The notes beneath the pieces are model-generated. The model was not told where the DNA came from and did no database searches. It worked only from the letters and a program-made list of their open reading frames with translations. The translations under genes were made by a program, and so were the position numbers. From contig PNNO01000005.1 in NCBI GenBank assembly GCA_013824265.1, positions 62,001 to 126,000 on the forward strand: DNA of 64,000 bases. The letters are read 5' to 3'. The DNA comes from a bacterium (GTDB lineage Bacteria; Patescibacteriota; Gracilibacteria; UBA1369; PNNO01). Positions 1-8,466 of the stretch are shown here, one piece after another. Position 1 is the stretch's first letter; each line of letters begins with the position of its first letter.

Positions 1-1
1 T

Positions 2-2266
2 CTTACGGAGGCGATTGTGTTTGGTATTCAGTGTAGCGAACATTGCGCATACAGAAGTACAAAAAAATATTTAAAAACTTTTCCGACAGTGGCTCCAAAT
101 GTTATTTTGGGCCCTGTTGAAGATTCCGGCGTTGTTGAAATCGCGAATGTTAACGGTGAAAGATATGGTTTGATTATGGCTCACGAAAGCCACAATCATC
201 CTTCTCAAATTGTGCCTTTTGAAGGCGCCGCAACCGGAATCGGAGGAATTGTTAGAGATGTGGCTTGTATGGGAGGGAAAGTAATCGCAACTTTGGATCC
301 TTTGCGTTTTGGCGATATTAAAAAGAATAATTCACGAAGAATAGCCGAAGGCGTTGTTTCCGGAATAGCCGGATATGGCAACCCGATAGGAATTCCAAAC
401 CTTGGTGGCGATGTTTATTTTGATGAGCAGTACAACGATAACTGCCTTGTTAACGTTGCCGCTTATGGCCTTGTTAAAGAGTCTGAAATTATTCATTCTT
501 ATGTGCCGGAAGAAGCGGCCAAAGTTGGATATGACATTATCATAGTAGGAAAGCCAACGGACAACAGCGGAATGGGAGGCGCGGCATTTGCTTCAATCGA
601 GCTTGATGAGAAGGATAAAGAGGCCAATAAAGGTGCCGTTCAGCAGCCAAATCCATTTCTAAAGAGACATTTGTTGGTTAGCACGTACGATTTGTTCCGC
701 ATTTTGAAGGAAAAAGGATATTTGAATAAAGTTTCATTTAAGGATCACGGAGCCGGTGGAAATGTGTGTTCTACGGTTGAACAGGTGGCAAAACGAGGAT
801 TTGGAGCGGATATAGACCTTGGAAAAATTCACACCGGAATGCAGGGCCTTCATCCTTCCGTAATCGCGTGTTCGGAAACACAGGAGCGTTTTGCGTGGAT
901 GTGTCATCCGGACGTAACCGATCTTATTCTTGATCACTACAACAAAAAGTGGGATTTGCCTTCAGTGGCTGAAAATGCCAGGGCCAGCAAGGTTGGAAAG
1001 GTGAGAGAAGGAAATTTCACAATTTGGTTTAACGGCGAAAAAGAATGTGATGCTTTGGCGGTTGATATTACCGAGGGAATTCAGTATGACCGCGCTATTA
1101 AGGCTCAAATAAAGAATCTAAGCGAACCTGAGTTGGAGGAGAAGAGTGATTATACGGCCGATTTGATAGAGCTTCTTGGGTCGGAGAATATAGCTTCCAG
1201 AAGACCGATTTACGAAAAATATGACAAGCAGGTTAGAGGAGATACTATAATTGAATCCGGGGAAGCTGATGCGGGAGTTTTGGCCCCACTGCTTGGAGAA
1301 GACGTTCCTGAAGAATACAAGAAAATCGGGGTTGCCTTAACTGCCGATGGAAACGCAAGATATGGAAAAATTGATCCATATTATCAATCTTTAAACGCAA
1401 CCGTTGAGGCGATGCGAAATATTGCCGCGGTGGGCGCTCGTCCTATTGCGATTACTGACTGTCTTAATTACGGAAACCCTGAAAAACCTGAGCAAATGTG
1501 GGAATTTGTTGAGGGAGTAAGAGGTATTGTGGACGCGTGTAAGGGTATACCGCTAAAGGAATATCCTGAATTTCCTTTGCCGGTGACTTCCGGAAATGTA
1601 AGTCTTTATAATCAGGGCAAAGGTGGTGCGATTCCGCCATCCGCGATTATTTCATGTGCCGGAAAAATTGATAATTACGAAAAAGCCGTTACGATGCACC
1701 TTAAAGGTGAAGGAAACTCACTTTTCTTGTTGGGCGAGCGAAAAAACGAACTTGGAGGAAGCGAATATTACAGAATTCGAGGTGAGCTTGGCGCGAACGT
1801 TCCAAAGCCAAATTTGGAAGAGGCAAAAAAACAAATTTATGCCGTGATAGACGCTATTGATAGCGGGTTTATATTGGCTGCTCACGATATTTCGGAAGGT
1901 GGTCTTGCCGCTACGGTTTGCGAAATGGCGCTTGGTGGTAGAGCCGAGGGTTCACTTGGATGCGAGATTTCATTGGATGGGGTTTGTGGCGAGGCAGGTG
2001 CGGGCGGCGCGGGTGGCGCGGGTGCTGCGTCCGGCGCGAAAGTTTTGAAAAACTACCAAAAACTTTTCTCGGAAACAGGCGGATTTGTTGTTGAAGTAGC
2101 TCACGGAAAAGAGGAAGAGTTTGCCAAAATGTGCGATTGCGTGCTTTTGGGCAAGGTTACAAGCACTCCAAAAATTGTCGTTCGAAATGCCGGCGACACA
2201 GTGGTCGATTTACCGCTAAGCGAAGCCAAAGAGGCTTGGTGGGGCGGATTAAGAAAGAAGCTTTAG
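2..2266 (+). CDS. purL: Phosphoribosylformylglycinamidine synthase, PurL (5' partial)
   Basis: PurL converts FGAR, glutamine-derived ammonia and ATP to FGAM in de novo purine synthesis, in the cytoplasm. The reading frame is open to the left edge of the window, and the family motif around the catalytic His (here CSEHCAYRS) appears at once, so only the extreme N-terminus is missing; the GTG at position 17 is not the real start. Visible motifs include HESHNHPSQIVPFEGAATG (phosphate/ATP region), GKPTDNSGMGG, the second-half GNVSLYN and HDISEGGLA. The length (about 750 aa) fits the small bacterial PurL that works with PurS and PurQ; neither is in the window. Oddity: near nt 1985-2040 there is a Gly/Ala-rich insertion (AGAGGAGGAGAASGA) encoded by unusually GC-rich codons. 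No terminator is seen downstream. Confidence 0.96.
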   Translation, partial: LTEAIVFGIQCSEHCAYRSTKKYLKTFPTVAPNVILGPVEDSGVVEIANVNGERYGLIMAHESHNHPSQIVPFEGAATGIGGIVRDVACMGGKVIATLDPLRFGDIKKNNSRRIAEGVVSGIAGYGNPIGIPNLGGDVYFDEQYNDNCLVNVAAYGLVKESEIIHSYVPEEAAKVGYDIIIVGKPTDNSGMGGAAFASIELDEKDKEANKGAVQQPNPFLKRHLLVSTYDLFRILKEKGYLNKVSFKDHGAGGNVCSTVEQVAKRGFGADIDLGKIHTGMQGLHPSVIACSETQERFAWMCHPDVTDLILDHYNKKWDLPSVAENARASKVGKVREGNFTIWFNGEKECDALAVDITEGIQYDRAIKAQIKNLSEPELEEKSDYTADLIELLGSENIASRRPIYEKYDKQVRGDTIIESGEADAGVLAPLLGEDVPEEYKKIGVALTADGNARYGKIDPYYQSLNATVEAMRNIAAVGARPIAITDCLNYGNPEKPEQMWEFVEGVRGIVDACKGIPLKEYPEFPLPVTSGNVSLYNQGKGGAIPPSAIISCAGKIDNYEKAVTMHLKGEGNSLFLLGERKNELGGSEYYRIRGELGANVPKPNLEEAKKQIYAVIDAIDSGFILAAHDISEGGLAATVCEMALGGRAEGSLGCEISLDGVCGEAGAGGAGGAGAASGAKVLKNYQKLFSETGGFVVEVAHGKEEEFAKMCDCVLLGKVTSTPKIVVRNAGDTVVDLPLSEAKEAWWGGLRKKL

Positions 2267-2298
2267 TTTGTAGGGGCGCGCTTTGTCCACCTCTGCAT

Positions 2299-2322
2299 CG
2301 AAAGCTGCACCGAAAGTTGCGT
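2299..2322 (+). repeat. Imperfect 12-bp tandem duplication after purL
   Basis: Two adjacent 12-bp units, CGAAAGCTGCAC and CGAAAGTTGCGT, lie in the non-coding stretch just after purL. The 314 bp between purL and the next gene hold this pair, a 94-bp dispersed repeat, a 13-bp tandem array and a promoter; no gene was found there. Confidence 0.5.
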
Positions 2323-2343
2323 CGAGAAGGTTGACTTATCTCC

Positions 2344-2437
2344 ATTTTGCGTTTTGAGGTTCCGCGATTTCGACACGCCGTTTTGCGCATTAGGTAGCGG
2401 CAAATTGGTATTTTGATGTGTCGCCGTCCCGGGACGG
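2344..2437 (+). repeat. 94-bp dispersed intergenic repeat, copy 1
   Basis: This stretch matches the reverse complement of 62726-62819 over exactly 94 bp without gaps, with about 14 mismatches counted by eye (roughly 85% identity). It ends in the 14-bp palindrome CCGTCCCGGGACGG. Inside it the sequence GTTTTG recurs about every 29-30 bp (three times), suggesting the element was built from about 30-bp units. It encodes nothing recognisable. It could be a REP/MITE-like mobile element, a protein-binding array or a structured RNA. Confidence 0.85.
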
Positions 2438-2447
2438 ATTTTTTTGA

Positions 2448-2486
2448 CGTACATACTTAACGTACATACTTGACGTACATACTTAA
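2448..2486 (+). repeat. Three tandem 13-bp repeats
   Basis: Three head-to-tail units: CGTACATACTTAA, CGTACATACTTGA and CGTACATACTTAA. They lie directly after the 94-bp repeat and about 40 bp before the -35 box of the next gene, so they could be an upstream binding array for a regulator. No function is known. Confidence 0.85.
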
Positions 2487-2524
2487 CGCACCTCGCGTCA
2501 TACCCACGTGTCCGGAACAGTGTA

Positions 2525-2553
2525 TTGAATTTTTTCCTGATTTATGCTAAAAT
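2525..2553 (+). promoter_or_regulatory. Extended -10 promoter for the 2.6-14.3 kb cluster
   Basis: TTGAAT, 17 bp, then TAAAAT, preceded by an extended -10 TG (TATGCTAAAAT). The predicted transcription start is near 2560 and the first ATG is at 2581. The leader is A-rich with no Shine-Dalgarno sequence. Confidence 0.65.
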
Positions 2554-2580
2554 AATTAGAAAAATAAAAACAAACAAAAA

Positions 2581-3081
2581 ATGGAAGGAAAAGAGCAAAA
2601 AGTAGAAAACGGTTTTTACAATGGAGTTATCAATTGGGAGGCTCCTGAATATGTTCAGCACGAAAAAGGCTGGAAGTGGTTTTTGGCAGCCGGAATCGCT
2701 GATCTTGGTTTTTGTATTTATGCCGTTATAACACAAAACTGGACGCTACTTGTAGCACTGGTTCTTTTTTCTGCTATTTATGTTTGGCAGCATGGTGAGG
2801 TTCCAAGGGATGTCGAAATAATAGTCTCCAGAACCGGAATAAAAATCGGAAAAAAAGAATATCCATATCAAAACATAAAGTTTTTTTGGATTATTTATAA
2901 GCCACCTTACGTTAAGACGCTAAATATAAGGTCAAACTCAAAATTGCTTCCGGATATTACAGTTCAGCTTGGCGATCAGGATCCGGCAATTTTGCGTACT
3001 TATCTTTGCTCACAAATTCGTGAGGAAGAAGGCAGGGAAGAAACCGCATTGGATGTGCTTATTCGTATATTTAAAATGTAA
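2581..3081 (+). CDS. Small membrane protein with two TM segments and a PH-like C-terminal domain
   Basis: 166 aa, not assignable to a named family by eye. Residues about 29-68 form two closely spaced hydrophobic helices, after a soluble N-terminus rich in Glu and Trp. The rest alternates short beta-like strands (VEIIVSRTGIKIGKKEYPY, then KTLNIRS) ending in a helix, a pattern resembling membrane-anchored bacterial PH-like proteins; that likeness is inference. It is the first gene of a run of four tightly spaced + strand genes (3-8 bp gaps) leading to a VirB6/TrbL-like protein, so it is probably an accessory membrane component of that assembly. Start ATG 2581 is the only good one after the promoter. 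Confidence 0.8.
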   Translation: MEGKEQKVENGFYNGVINWEAPEYVQHEKGWKWFLAAGIADLGFCIYAVITQNWTLLVALVLFSAIYVWQHGEVPRDVEIIVSRTGIKIGKKEYPYQNIKFFWIIYKPPYVKTLNIRSNSKLLPDITVQLGDQDPAILRTYLCSQIREEEGREETALDVLIRIFKM

Positions 3082-3084
3082 AAA

Positions 3085-4755
3085 ATGAAAGGCGAAAAAC
3101 CAGAAATACAACCGGAAAAAAACGGAATGCGCAGTAAAGAGATCGATGTCCACATCGCTACTCGTGATATGGCAAAAGAAGATATCAAGAAGAGCGCAAC
3201 AGAAGATCGTAAACACTTGGTTGGACAAGTAAACAGAATGACGGTTAAGGCACGTGGCGAAGGTGGAGATATCCCCAGTCTTATAGAGCAGGGCTTTAGA
3301 GAGAGAATGGAAGAAAAAAATAAAAAAATGTATGAACCTGTCTTAAAAGAGCTGGACGATATGTTTGCAACTTATGATAGTAAAGAAGATTACCAAAAAT
3401 TTCTTGGGCGCGTGCGTGAGCTTGTCGATAAAAGCAAGAAAGATGTTACAAAGCTTAATCAGGCCGTTCTTTATGCCGTAAAGGCCCTTGCCGGTTACAA
3501 TGGCAAAATAGAAGTTGGGGATTATGCTTATTTTAATACGCTTTTGGATAATATTTACGAAATTTACGATAAAGAAACGAAAGTAGTTGAAATATTTGCG
3601 AATCTTCAAAAAGAGTCCTTAACAGAGGCAGATTGGGATGTGATTTGTAAGAATATAAAATCAACATCATTTACAAGAATTGGGGTTTCAGCCGGGGATG
3701 AGTTAAAGCTTAGTATAAGCGCTTTCTTTGTTGAAGTTATGACGCCTGCGCAAAGAACTCAACTTTTAATTGAATTTAATAAAAGGTATGGGAAAAAGGA
3801 TGCCGCGGAATTTGCAAATCAGATGGTGCGAGCATCTATAATAAGCCAAAAACAATATAAATTTGTTATGACTGAAATAACCGGGACCGAGTATGTTATA
3901 AACGAGGAGGAAGAAAAGCGTATAACTAAAGCCAGAATAGATGCCGAAATTTTAACTCGCAGGATAAAAGAAAATCTAAATAATCCGCTTGCTATAAATG
4001 CAATGGAGCGCTTGTTTAACGGAAAGGCAGTAGGTGGATATATCCTTTCAATTTTAGGTATATTGGGGGCTATTTCCAATTGGATGAATGGACTGAAGGA
4101 AGGAAAAGGTCTTATAGGAAAATTAACCAAAGGACTTACAAACCCCTATACTTGGCTTAGTGCGGGAGTTGGGACACTGGGGGCAGTTGGGGTTAAGGGG
4201 GCTATGACTCCGGGAGCTTCGTCTGCACTTGGCGAACCTTCCATGATAGCGTTGAAACAGCCGGATAATGTTTTTGGGACGCACGAAATGGCTGGAAAGC
4301 AGGATTATCAGATGACTGTCTTGGCGGATATATGCGCTGATCATGATATTGTTGAAGACTGGCTTTTGAATGATAAAGGATTTGATGATGTCTGGAAATT
4401 TTATCAAAAAAAGAATTTTGATGAGAGAAAATTAAAATCGGGCATGCTTACGGCACAGCAAAAAAAAGAAATTGGAAAGGGTAATGAAAGTCTTTATGAC
4501 GAGTTTTTGAAATATTTGGATACAAAAGAGGATAAAAGCGGGGCGATGAAGATGAGGCGGGCAAAAGATAAGTATGGGCAAGCCTCTGTTGAAAGGATGA
4601 TTTTCAATATAACCGTTGCGGCACATACGCTCGGTATAAATTCAACGAAAGGTTTTAACGAACAAACTACACAGAAAAATATTAAATATTCAGACATATT
4701 TAGGGACAGGCAGGGTTTGGGGCCTAAGCCTGTACCGATAGCCAAAACAAATTAA
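3085..4755 (+). CDS. Hypothetical protein, helical, with a central hydrophobic pair
   Basis: 556 aa, no family recognised. The first 300 residues are charged and predicted helical (many E/K, heptad-like stretches). Two hydrophobic segments follow at about 315-333 (GGYILSILGILGAISNW) and 352-372 (a Gly-rich stretch, LSAGVGTLGAVG), then a soluble C-terminal domain. There is no signal peptide, so the N-terminus probably lies in the cytoplasm. It begins 3 bp after the preceding gene and ends 3 bp before the next, so it is certainly in the same operon. The role is unknown; the context suggests a scaffold or inner-membrane part of the putative VirB6-containing apparatus. Confidence 0.8.
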   Translation: MKGEKPEIQPEKNGMRSKEIDVHIATRDMAKEDIKKSATEDRKHLVGQVNRMTVKARGEGGDIPSLIEQGFRERMEEKNKKMYEPVLKELDDMFATYDSKEDYQKFLGRVRELVDKSKKDVTKLNQAVLYAVKALAGYNGKIEVGDYAYFNTLLDNIYEIYDKETKVVEIFANLQKESLTEADWDVICKNIKSTSFTRIGVSAGDELKLSISAFFVEVMTPAQRTQLLIEFNKRYGKKDAAEFANQMVRASIISQKQYKFVMTEITGTEYVINEEEEKRITKARIDAEILTRRIKENLNNPLAINAMERLFNGKAVGGYILSILGILGAISNWMNGLKEGKGLIGKLTKGLTNPYTWLSAGVGTLGAVGVKGAMTPGASSALGEPSMIALKQPDNVFGTHEMAGKQDYQMTVLADICADHDIVEDWLLNDKGFDDVWKFYQKKNFDERKLKSGMLTAQQKKEIGKGNESLYDEFLKYLDTKEDKSGAMKMRRAKDKYGQASVERMIFNITVAAHTLGINSTKGFNEQTTQKNIKYSDIFRDRQGLGPKPVPIAKTN

Positions 4756-4758
4756 ATT

Positions 4759-6234
4759 ATGCAACAATTAGGCGCAAGCTTTATAAATTCGGTTCTTCTC
4801 CCTTCAATCAAGGATGAAATTCTTGTGAATTTTGGGAATGATACGCTTCTGCAAAAAATATTTGAAGATGGGGAAGCGTTGACTCCGGAAGATTTCCAAG
4901 TTCTTGAAGAGAGCTATTTTAACTACGCCGGGAATATTTTGGATACCAATGATGATTTTAGAAGGGTTTTTTGGAAGGAATTTGATGGATTTGTTAAGCG
5001 TCAAAGAAAACTTTGTGGCGGAGATATTAAGAAGCTTAAGTCCAGGCTTTTGCCGTTGGACGCTAAAACCGGAGAGTTCTCGAAAACCGGAGAGTTTTCG
5101 GAAACCGGGCAGAAAAATTGGGAAAAATTCGCTTTTTATGCCGTAAATAAGTTTGAAGATGTTTTAATTCAGAAGGAAATTAATAACAAAAAATTTAATT
5201 TGGAAATATCTTCGGCTCAGGCGGAGGATGATAAATTTGCATTGAAAAAAGGGGAAATGATTATGTTGCGTCGAAAAGACGGCGAGTTTAGTTATATGTC
5301 AAATAAAGAAGTCGCAAGCGCAATAGGTAACGTTGAAAAAACGGCGCGGATGCTTGCAGATTTAGATACTCAGCAAACACAGCAGGGTGAAATAAGGATT
5401 TACGCGATGAATCCGACCAAGCTATCTGAAGTTGAAGGTGAAGTAAGTTCAGGGCTTAATGAAATTCAGAATCTTGTGTGGGAAAAACAGGCGATGCTGT
5501 CTGGAAAACAGCTTGAAGATAACGGAATAGAAATTGAAGGTCGCGTGAAGGTTGATGCAAAGGGAATTGCGCAAGTTGATGCGCAGGATAAAAATGCGAC
5601 GCGATTAAAAGTTGAATTTAATGTTGAGAAGCCCGGGGAGAGGTTATATAGGATAACCTTTGTTGATAATCCGGAGAATGAGTTTCTTGTTTCCGAAAAC
5701 GAACTTAAACAGAAATTTGGCAAGGAAAACCAGTCGGCTCGCGAAGTGTTTAGAAAAAAACAGGATGCCGCAGGTGGGGGTTTTGACATATTTAATCCAA
5801 AAGGGTTAAGAGGTCTCGATGGAGCTATGCCAATGCTGCCGGAAAATATAAAGATTATTGAAATGCCCAGTGGTGCAGGTGGGATAAATAACTATCAAAA
5901 TGAAGGATCCTTTGCCGGTCCGCGTAATATTGGGGATTTACAAGCAGGAATAACGGGGGTTAATGGAGCCGGTTATGATTTGAGTTTTCAAAAAGAATTT
6001 AATAGACAAATTGAAGAAGGAGTAATTAAGGCAAGAGAAAGGCTTGAAAATCTTAAGAAGCATGGGGTTGAGAAAAGTACTAGCTATTTGAGAGAAGGCA
6101 AAAAGAGTCCGGAACAGGAAGCTAAAGATGAAGAAACCAAAAGTAAAAATCTCGTTTTTAAAGTCTTGAAATATTATGCGGCAGCAATCGGAGGTACGGT
6201 TGGTTTGGCCGGTCTTACTTCGTTCCTCACATAA
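4759..6234 (+). CDS. Hypothetical protein with a C-terminal membrane anchor
   Basis: 491 aa, not recognised. Mostly soluble and charged, with a beta-rich middle (residues about 260-330) and a single C-terminal hydrophobic segment (YYAAAIGGTVGLAGLTSF) at the very end, typical of a tail anchor. Residues about 103-117 contain an in-frame duplicated peptide (KTGEFS twice, then ETG) from an 18-bp tandem repeat. The TAA stop is followed 8 bp later by the VirB6/TrbL-like gene, so the two are co-transcribed. There is no signal peptide and no enzyme motif. Confidence 0.8.
   Translation: MQQLGASFINSVLLPSIKDEILVNFGNDTLLQKIFEDGEALTPEDFQVLEESYFNYAGNILDTNDDFRRVFWKEFDGFVKRQRKLCGGDIKKLKSRLLPLDAKTGEFSKTGEFSETGQKNWEKFAFYAVNKFEDVLIQKEINNKKFNLEISSAQAEDDKFALKKGEMIMLRRKDGEFSYMSNKEVASAIGNVEKTARMLADLDTQQTQQGEIRIYAMNPTKLSEVEGEVSSGLNEIQNLVWEKQAMLSGKQLEDNGIEIEGRVKVDAKGIAQVDAQDKNATRLKVEFNVEKPGERLYRITFVDNPENEFLVSENELKQKFGKENQSAREVFRKKQDAAGGGFDIFNPKGLRGLDGAMPMLPENIKIIEMPSGAGGINNYQNEGSFAGPRNIGDLQAGITGVNGAGYDLSFQKEFNRQIEEGVIKARERLENLKKHGVEKSTSYLREGKKSPEQEAKDEETKSKNLVFKVLKYYAAAIGGTVGLAGLTSFLT
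5065..5109 (+). repeat. 18-bp in-frame tandem repeat, 2.5 copies
   Basis: AAAACCGGAGAGTTCTCG is followed by a near-identical unit (one T for C) and a partial third unit. It encodes the peptide repeat KTGEFS in the tail-anchored protein and looks like recent replication slippage. Confidence 0.85.
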
Positions 6235-6242
6235 AAATATAT

Positions 6243-8435
6243 ATGAAAATGAAACCAAAAATAAAAATAAAATTCATACTTGCGGCTGCCTTGATCTTGG
6301 TTCTTGTTTTGCCACTAACGGCAAGTGCTCAAAGTAGCGGGGTGACTTCCCAGCTGAGTGGTGTTTTTTCCGGGACTTTGGGAAGTCTATCGGAAGTTTT
6401 AACGATTATTCTAAAAGTTTTGCAAAGAGTTTTGTGGCCAATATTTTTGGCAATTGGAGGTTTGTTAAATAACGATCTGTTGTTTGGTTATGGTATGGAG
6501 CAAAGGTTACTTGATGTTTGGGTTCAAATGCGAAATTATGTGAATATACTATTTGTGGTGCTTCTGCTTGGAGTGGCTCTTTTTAATGTCTTGGGGCTAA
6601 AGCCTGACAGCGAATATGCCCTTAAGCCATTTTTGACTAAATTTGTTATAGCGCTAATAGCAGTGAATTTTTCATATGTCGCGGTTAAGGTTGTTCTTGA
6701 CGTGACAAATGTTATGACTATCGCGGTTTTTGCTTTGCCGGCTTCAATAGGCGAAGGTGTAAGTCCGCAAATTGTTACTTGTCCTCCGGAAGGAGGGCCA
6801 TGCGTTGTTAATACTAAAGCCACTGCCACTGTGGACAAAATATGTAAGACGTATTATGGAACAACGTTAGAATTCAAGAAGACTAGTAACGATCTTGAAC
6901 AAAAAGACCCGGAGGCCGATCAGAATTTTCTTTGTGAGGATAAAAGTGGTACATACGCTTTATCTGAGAGTGGAATGAAATTTTTTACCAAATTTAATTC
7001 AAGAAATGCCGCCCTTTTGATGGCAATACAGTTTATGAATGTACTGGATGTGGATAAGATAAGTTCAAGCATTTCCAATGATAAAATGGATGTGGGCGGG
7101 CTTGCTTTTAATCTTTTATTTTCTGTTATTTTATATGTTATTTATGGAGCTGCCTATGTAGCCTTGTTTGTTGTGCTTCTGGCAAGGCTCGTTTTTTTGT
7201 GGCTTATTATAGCGCTTTCACCTTTTGCCGTATTGGCATTCGTGGCTCCAAATTTGGTTCCATCAGCCGCAGGGTCCATACAGGAGAAATTTGTTAAAAA
7301 TGTATTTGCCCCTATACTTATTGGAATACCGTTAACAATTGGTTATGTATTACTTGAAGCTTTAAGGATGGCTGATGTGTCTGATAAAGCTGGGCTTGCA
7401 ACTTCATTTAGTGTTATAAAGCTGGAAACCTCGGGAATATCCGATCTTCAAAGCATGATAATAGCTTTTGCGGCTGTTGCTGTTGTGTGGGTTGGAGTAT
7501 TTATGGCTGCAGAAGGCACTATTGCTGCTAGATTCACTGAGGCAATTAAACAAACTGTTGGTGGGTTTGGAATGAAAGCTGTTGAAGGACTTAAGACTAT
7601 CCCTCTAATCCCTGCCGGTGAAGGAGGGAAGCGTATTTCTTACAATAAAGCTTTTAATTTGGAGCCAAAAGATTCTGGAGGTGGAGAAAAAACGACTACA
7701 AGTGAACTTAAAGAAATGGCACTGCGTCCGAAGGAATTTGATATAGAAAAGCTTAGAAGTGGTATTCGGACAGGATTGGGGACCACTGCTCTTCCAGAAG
7801 ATCGAATAGCTACGTTCAAATTATTAAAAAACATGGAGGGATTGAAGGCTGAGCCGAAAAAACAAAGACTTGCCCAATCTGTAATTAGGGAGTTGGGTCC
7901 AGATGAAATGGAAGGCCTTAAGAAGGGAAAGAAATTGGCTGTAGGGAAGCAATCAACGTTAATGAATAAGCCATACCTACAGTTAGATTCTGGAGTTGCT
8001 CCTCCAAGAACTCCGCTTCCGCCGGCAGGCACCGTTCCAAAACAGCCCGCGCCTAAATCTACTAACGATATGGGGGTTGCACTTGCAGGTGAAGAGTTGG
8101 GCATTGCTTCTCCTGAACTTAAGACAGCAAGTGGTGAATTAACAAATGCCAATAACAGTGGTAATGCAGACAGAATTAAAGCTGCCGAAACCAAGTTTAA
8201 TGAACTTAAACCTGAAATAGATACTATCAAGAAAGTTGTGAAAGCGGATGCGGAAATTGGAGATGTTAAGAAGTTCGCCAGTACCGATCTTAGTAAGCTA
8301 AAAGCTGCAGTCGCAACAGCTGATAAAGCTTTGCAAACTAATGGCATCGGAGATGCCGCCAAGCGAAAGGAAATACTTGGTAAAATTCTCGAAAAGGCAA
8401 AGCCGGGTATCAAAGCTGCTGACTACCTATCTTGA
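6243..8435 (+). CDS. VirB6/TrbL-like polytopic membrane protein
   Basis: 730 aa. It starts with a signal-peptide-like segment (KFILAAALILVLVLPLTASAQ, residues about 10-30). About six to seven further hydrophobic stretches follow between residues 50 and 430, including a long central block (about 285-335) and one near 400-425. A hydrophilic Ala/Lys/Pro-rich tail of about 300 residues ends the protein. This layout (signal-like start, polytopic core, long soluble tail) is that of VirB6/TrbL type IV secretion channel proteins as found in CPR bacteria; the assignment rests on topology, not a diagnostic motif. No VirB4 or VirD4 ATPase is in the window. The stop codon lies inside the -35 box of the next gene's promoter. 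Confidence 0.65.
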   Translation: MKMKPKIKIKFILAAALILVLVLPLTASAQSSGVTSQLSGVFSGTLGSLSEVLTIILKVLQRVLWPIFLAIGGLLNNDLLFGYGMEQRLLDVWVQMRNYVNILFVVLLLGVALFNVLGLKPDSEYALKPFLTKFVIALIAVNFSYVAVKVVLDVTNVMTIAVFALPASIGEGVSPQIVTCPPEGGPCVVNTKATATVDKICKTYYGTTLEFKKTSNDLEQKDPEADQNFLCEDKSGTYALSESGMKFFTKFNSRNAALLMAIQFMNVLDVDKISSSISNDKMDVGGLAFNLLFSVILYVIYGAAYVALFVVLLARLVFLWLIIALSPFAVLAFVAPNLVPSAAGSIQEKFVKNVFAPILIGIPLTIGYVLLEALRMADVSDKAGLATSFSVIKLETSGISDLQSMIIAFAAVAVVWVGVFMAAEGTIAARFTEAIKQTVGGFGMKAVEGLKTIPLIPAGEGGKRISYNKAFNLEPKDSGGGEKTTTSELKEMALRPKEFDIEKLRSGIRTGLGTTALPEDRIATFKLLKNMEGLKAEPKKQRLAQSVIRELGPDEMEGLKKGKKLAVGKQSTLMNKPYLQLDSGVAPPRTPLPPAGTVPKQPAPKSTNDMGVALAGEELGIASPELKTASGELTNANNSGNADRIKAAETKFNELKPEIDTIKKVVKADAEIGDVKKFASTDLSKLKAAVATADKALQTNGIGDAAKRKEILGKILEKAKPGIKAADYLS

Positions 8436-8459
8436 CAAATATTTATAAAATTATATAAT
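8432..8459 (+). promoter_or_regulatory. Consensus sigma70 promoter predicting a leaderless mRNA
   Basis: TTGACA (8432-8437), 16 bp, TATAAT (8454-8459). The -35 box contains the TGA stop of the upstream gene. The predicted start of transcription, 7-8 nt after the -10 box, falls on the ATG at 8467. Confidence 0.75.
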
Positions 8460-8466
8460 TGTGAAA

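Noticed and set aside
2344-2437. CRISPR-like array
   Set aside because: The internal 29-30 bp periodicity involves only a GTTTTG core, without conserved repeats or distinct spacers, and no cas genes are present.
7640-8413. 257-aa open frame on the - strand
   Set aside because: Antisense shadow of the Ala/Lys-rich tail of the VirB6-like protein, with no start signal or motif.
8433-8435. TGA as a glycine codon (genetic code 25)
   Set aside because: Several genes end cleanly at TGA, including ATGA overlaps at 25126 and 49060, and reading through gives only short nonsense into the next gene.
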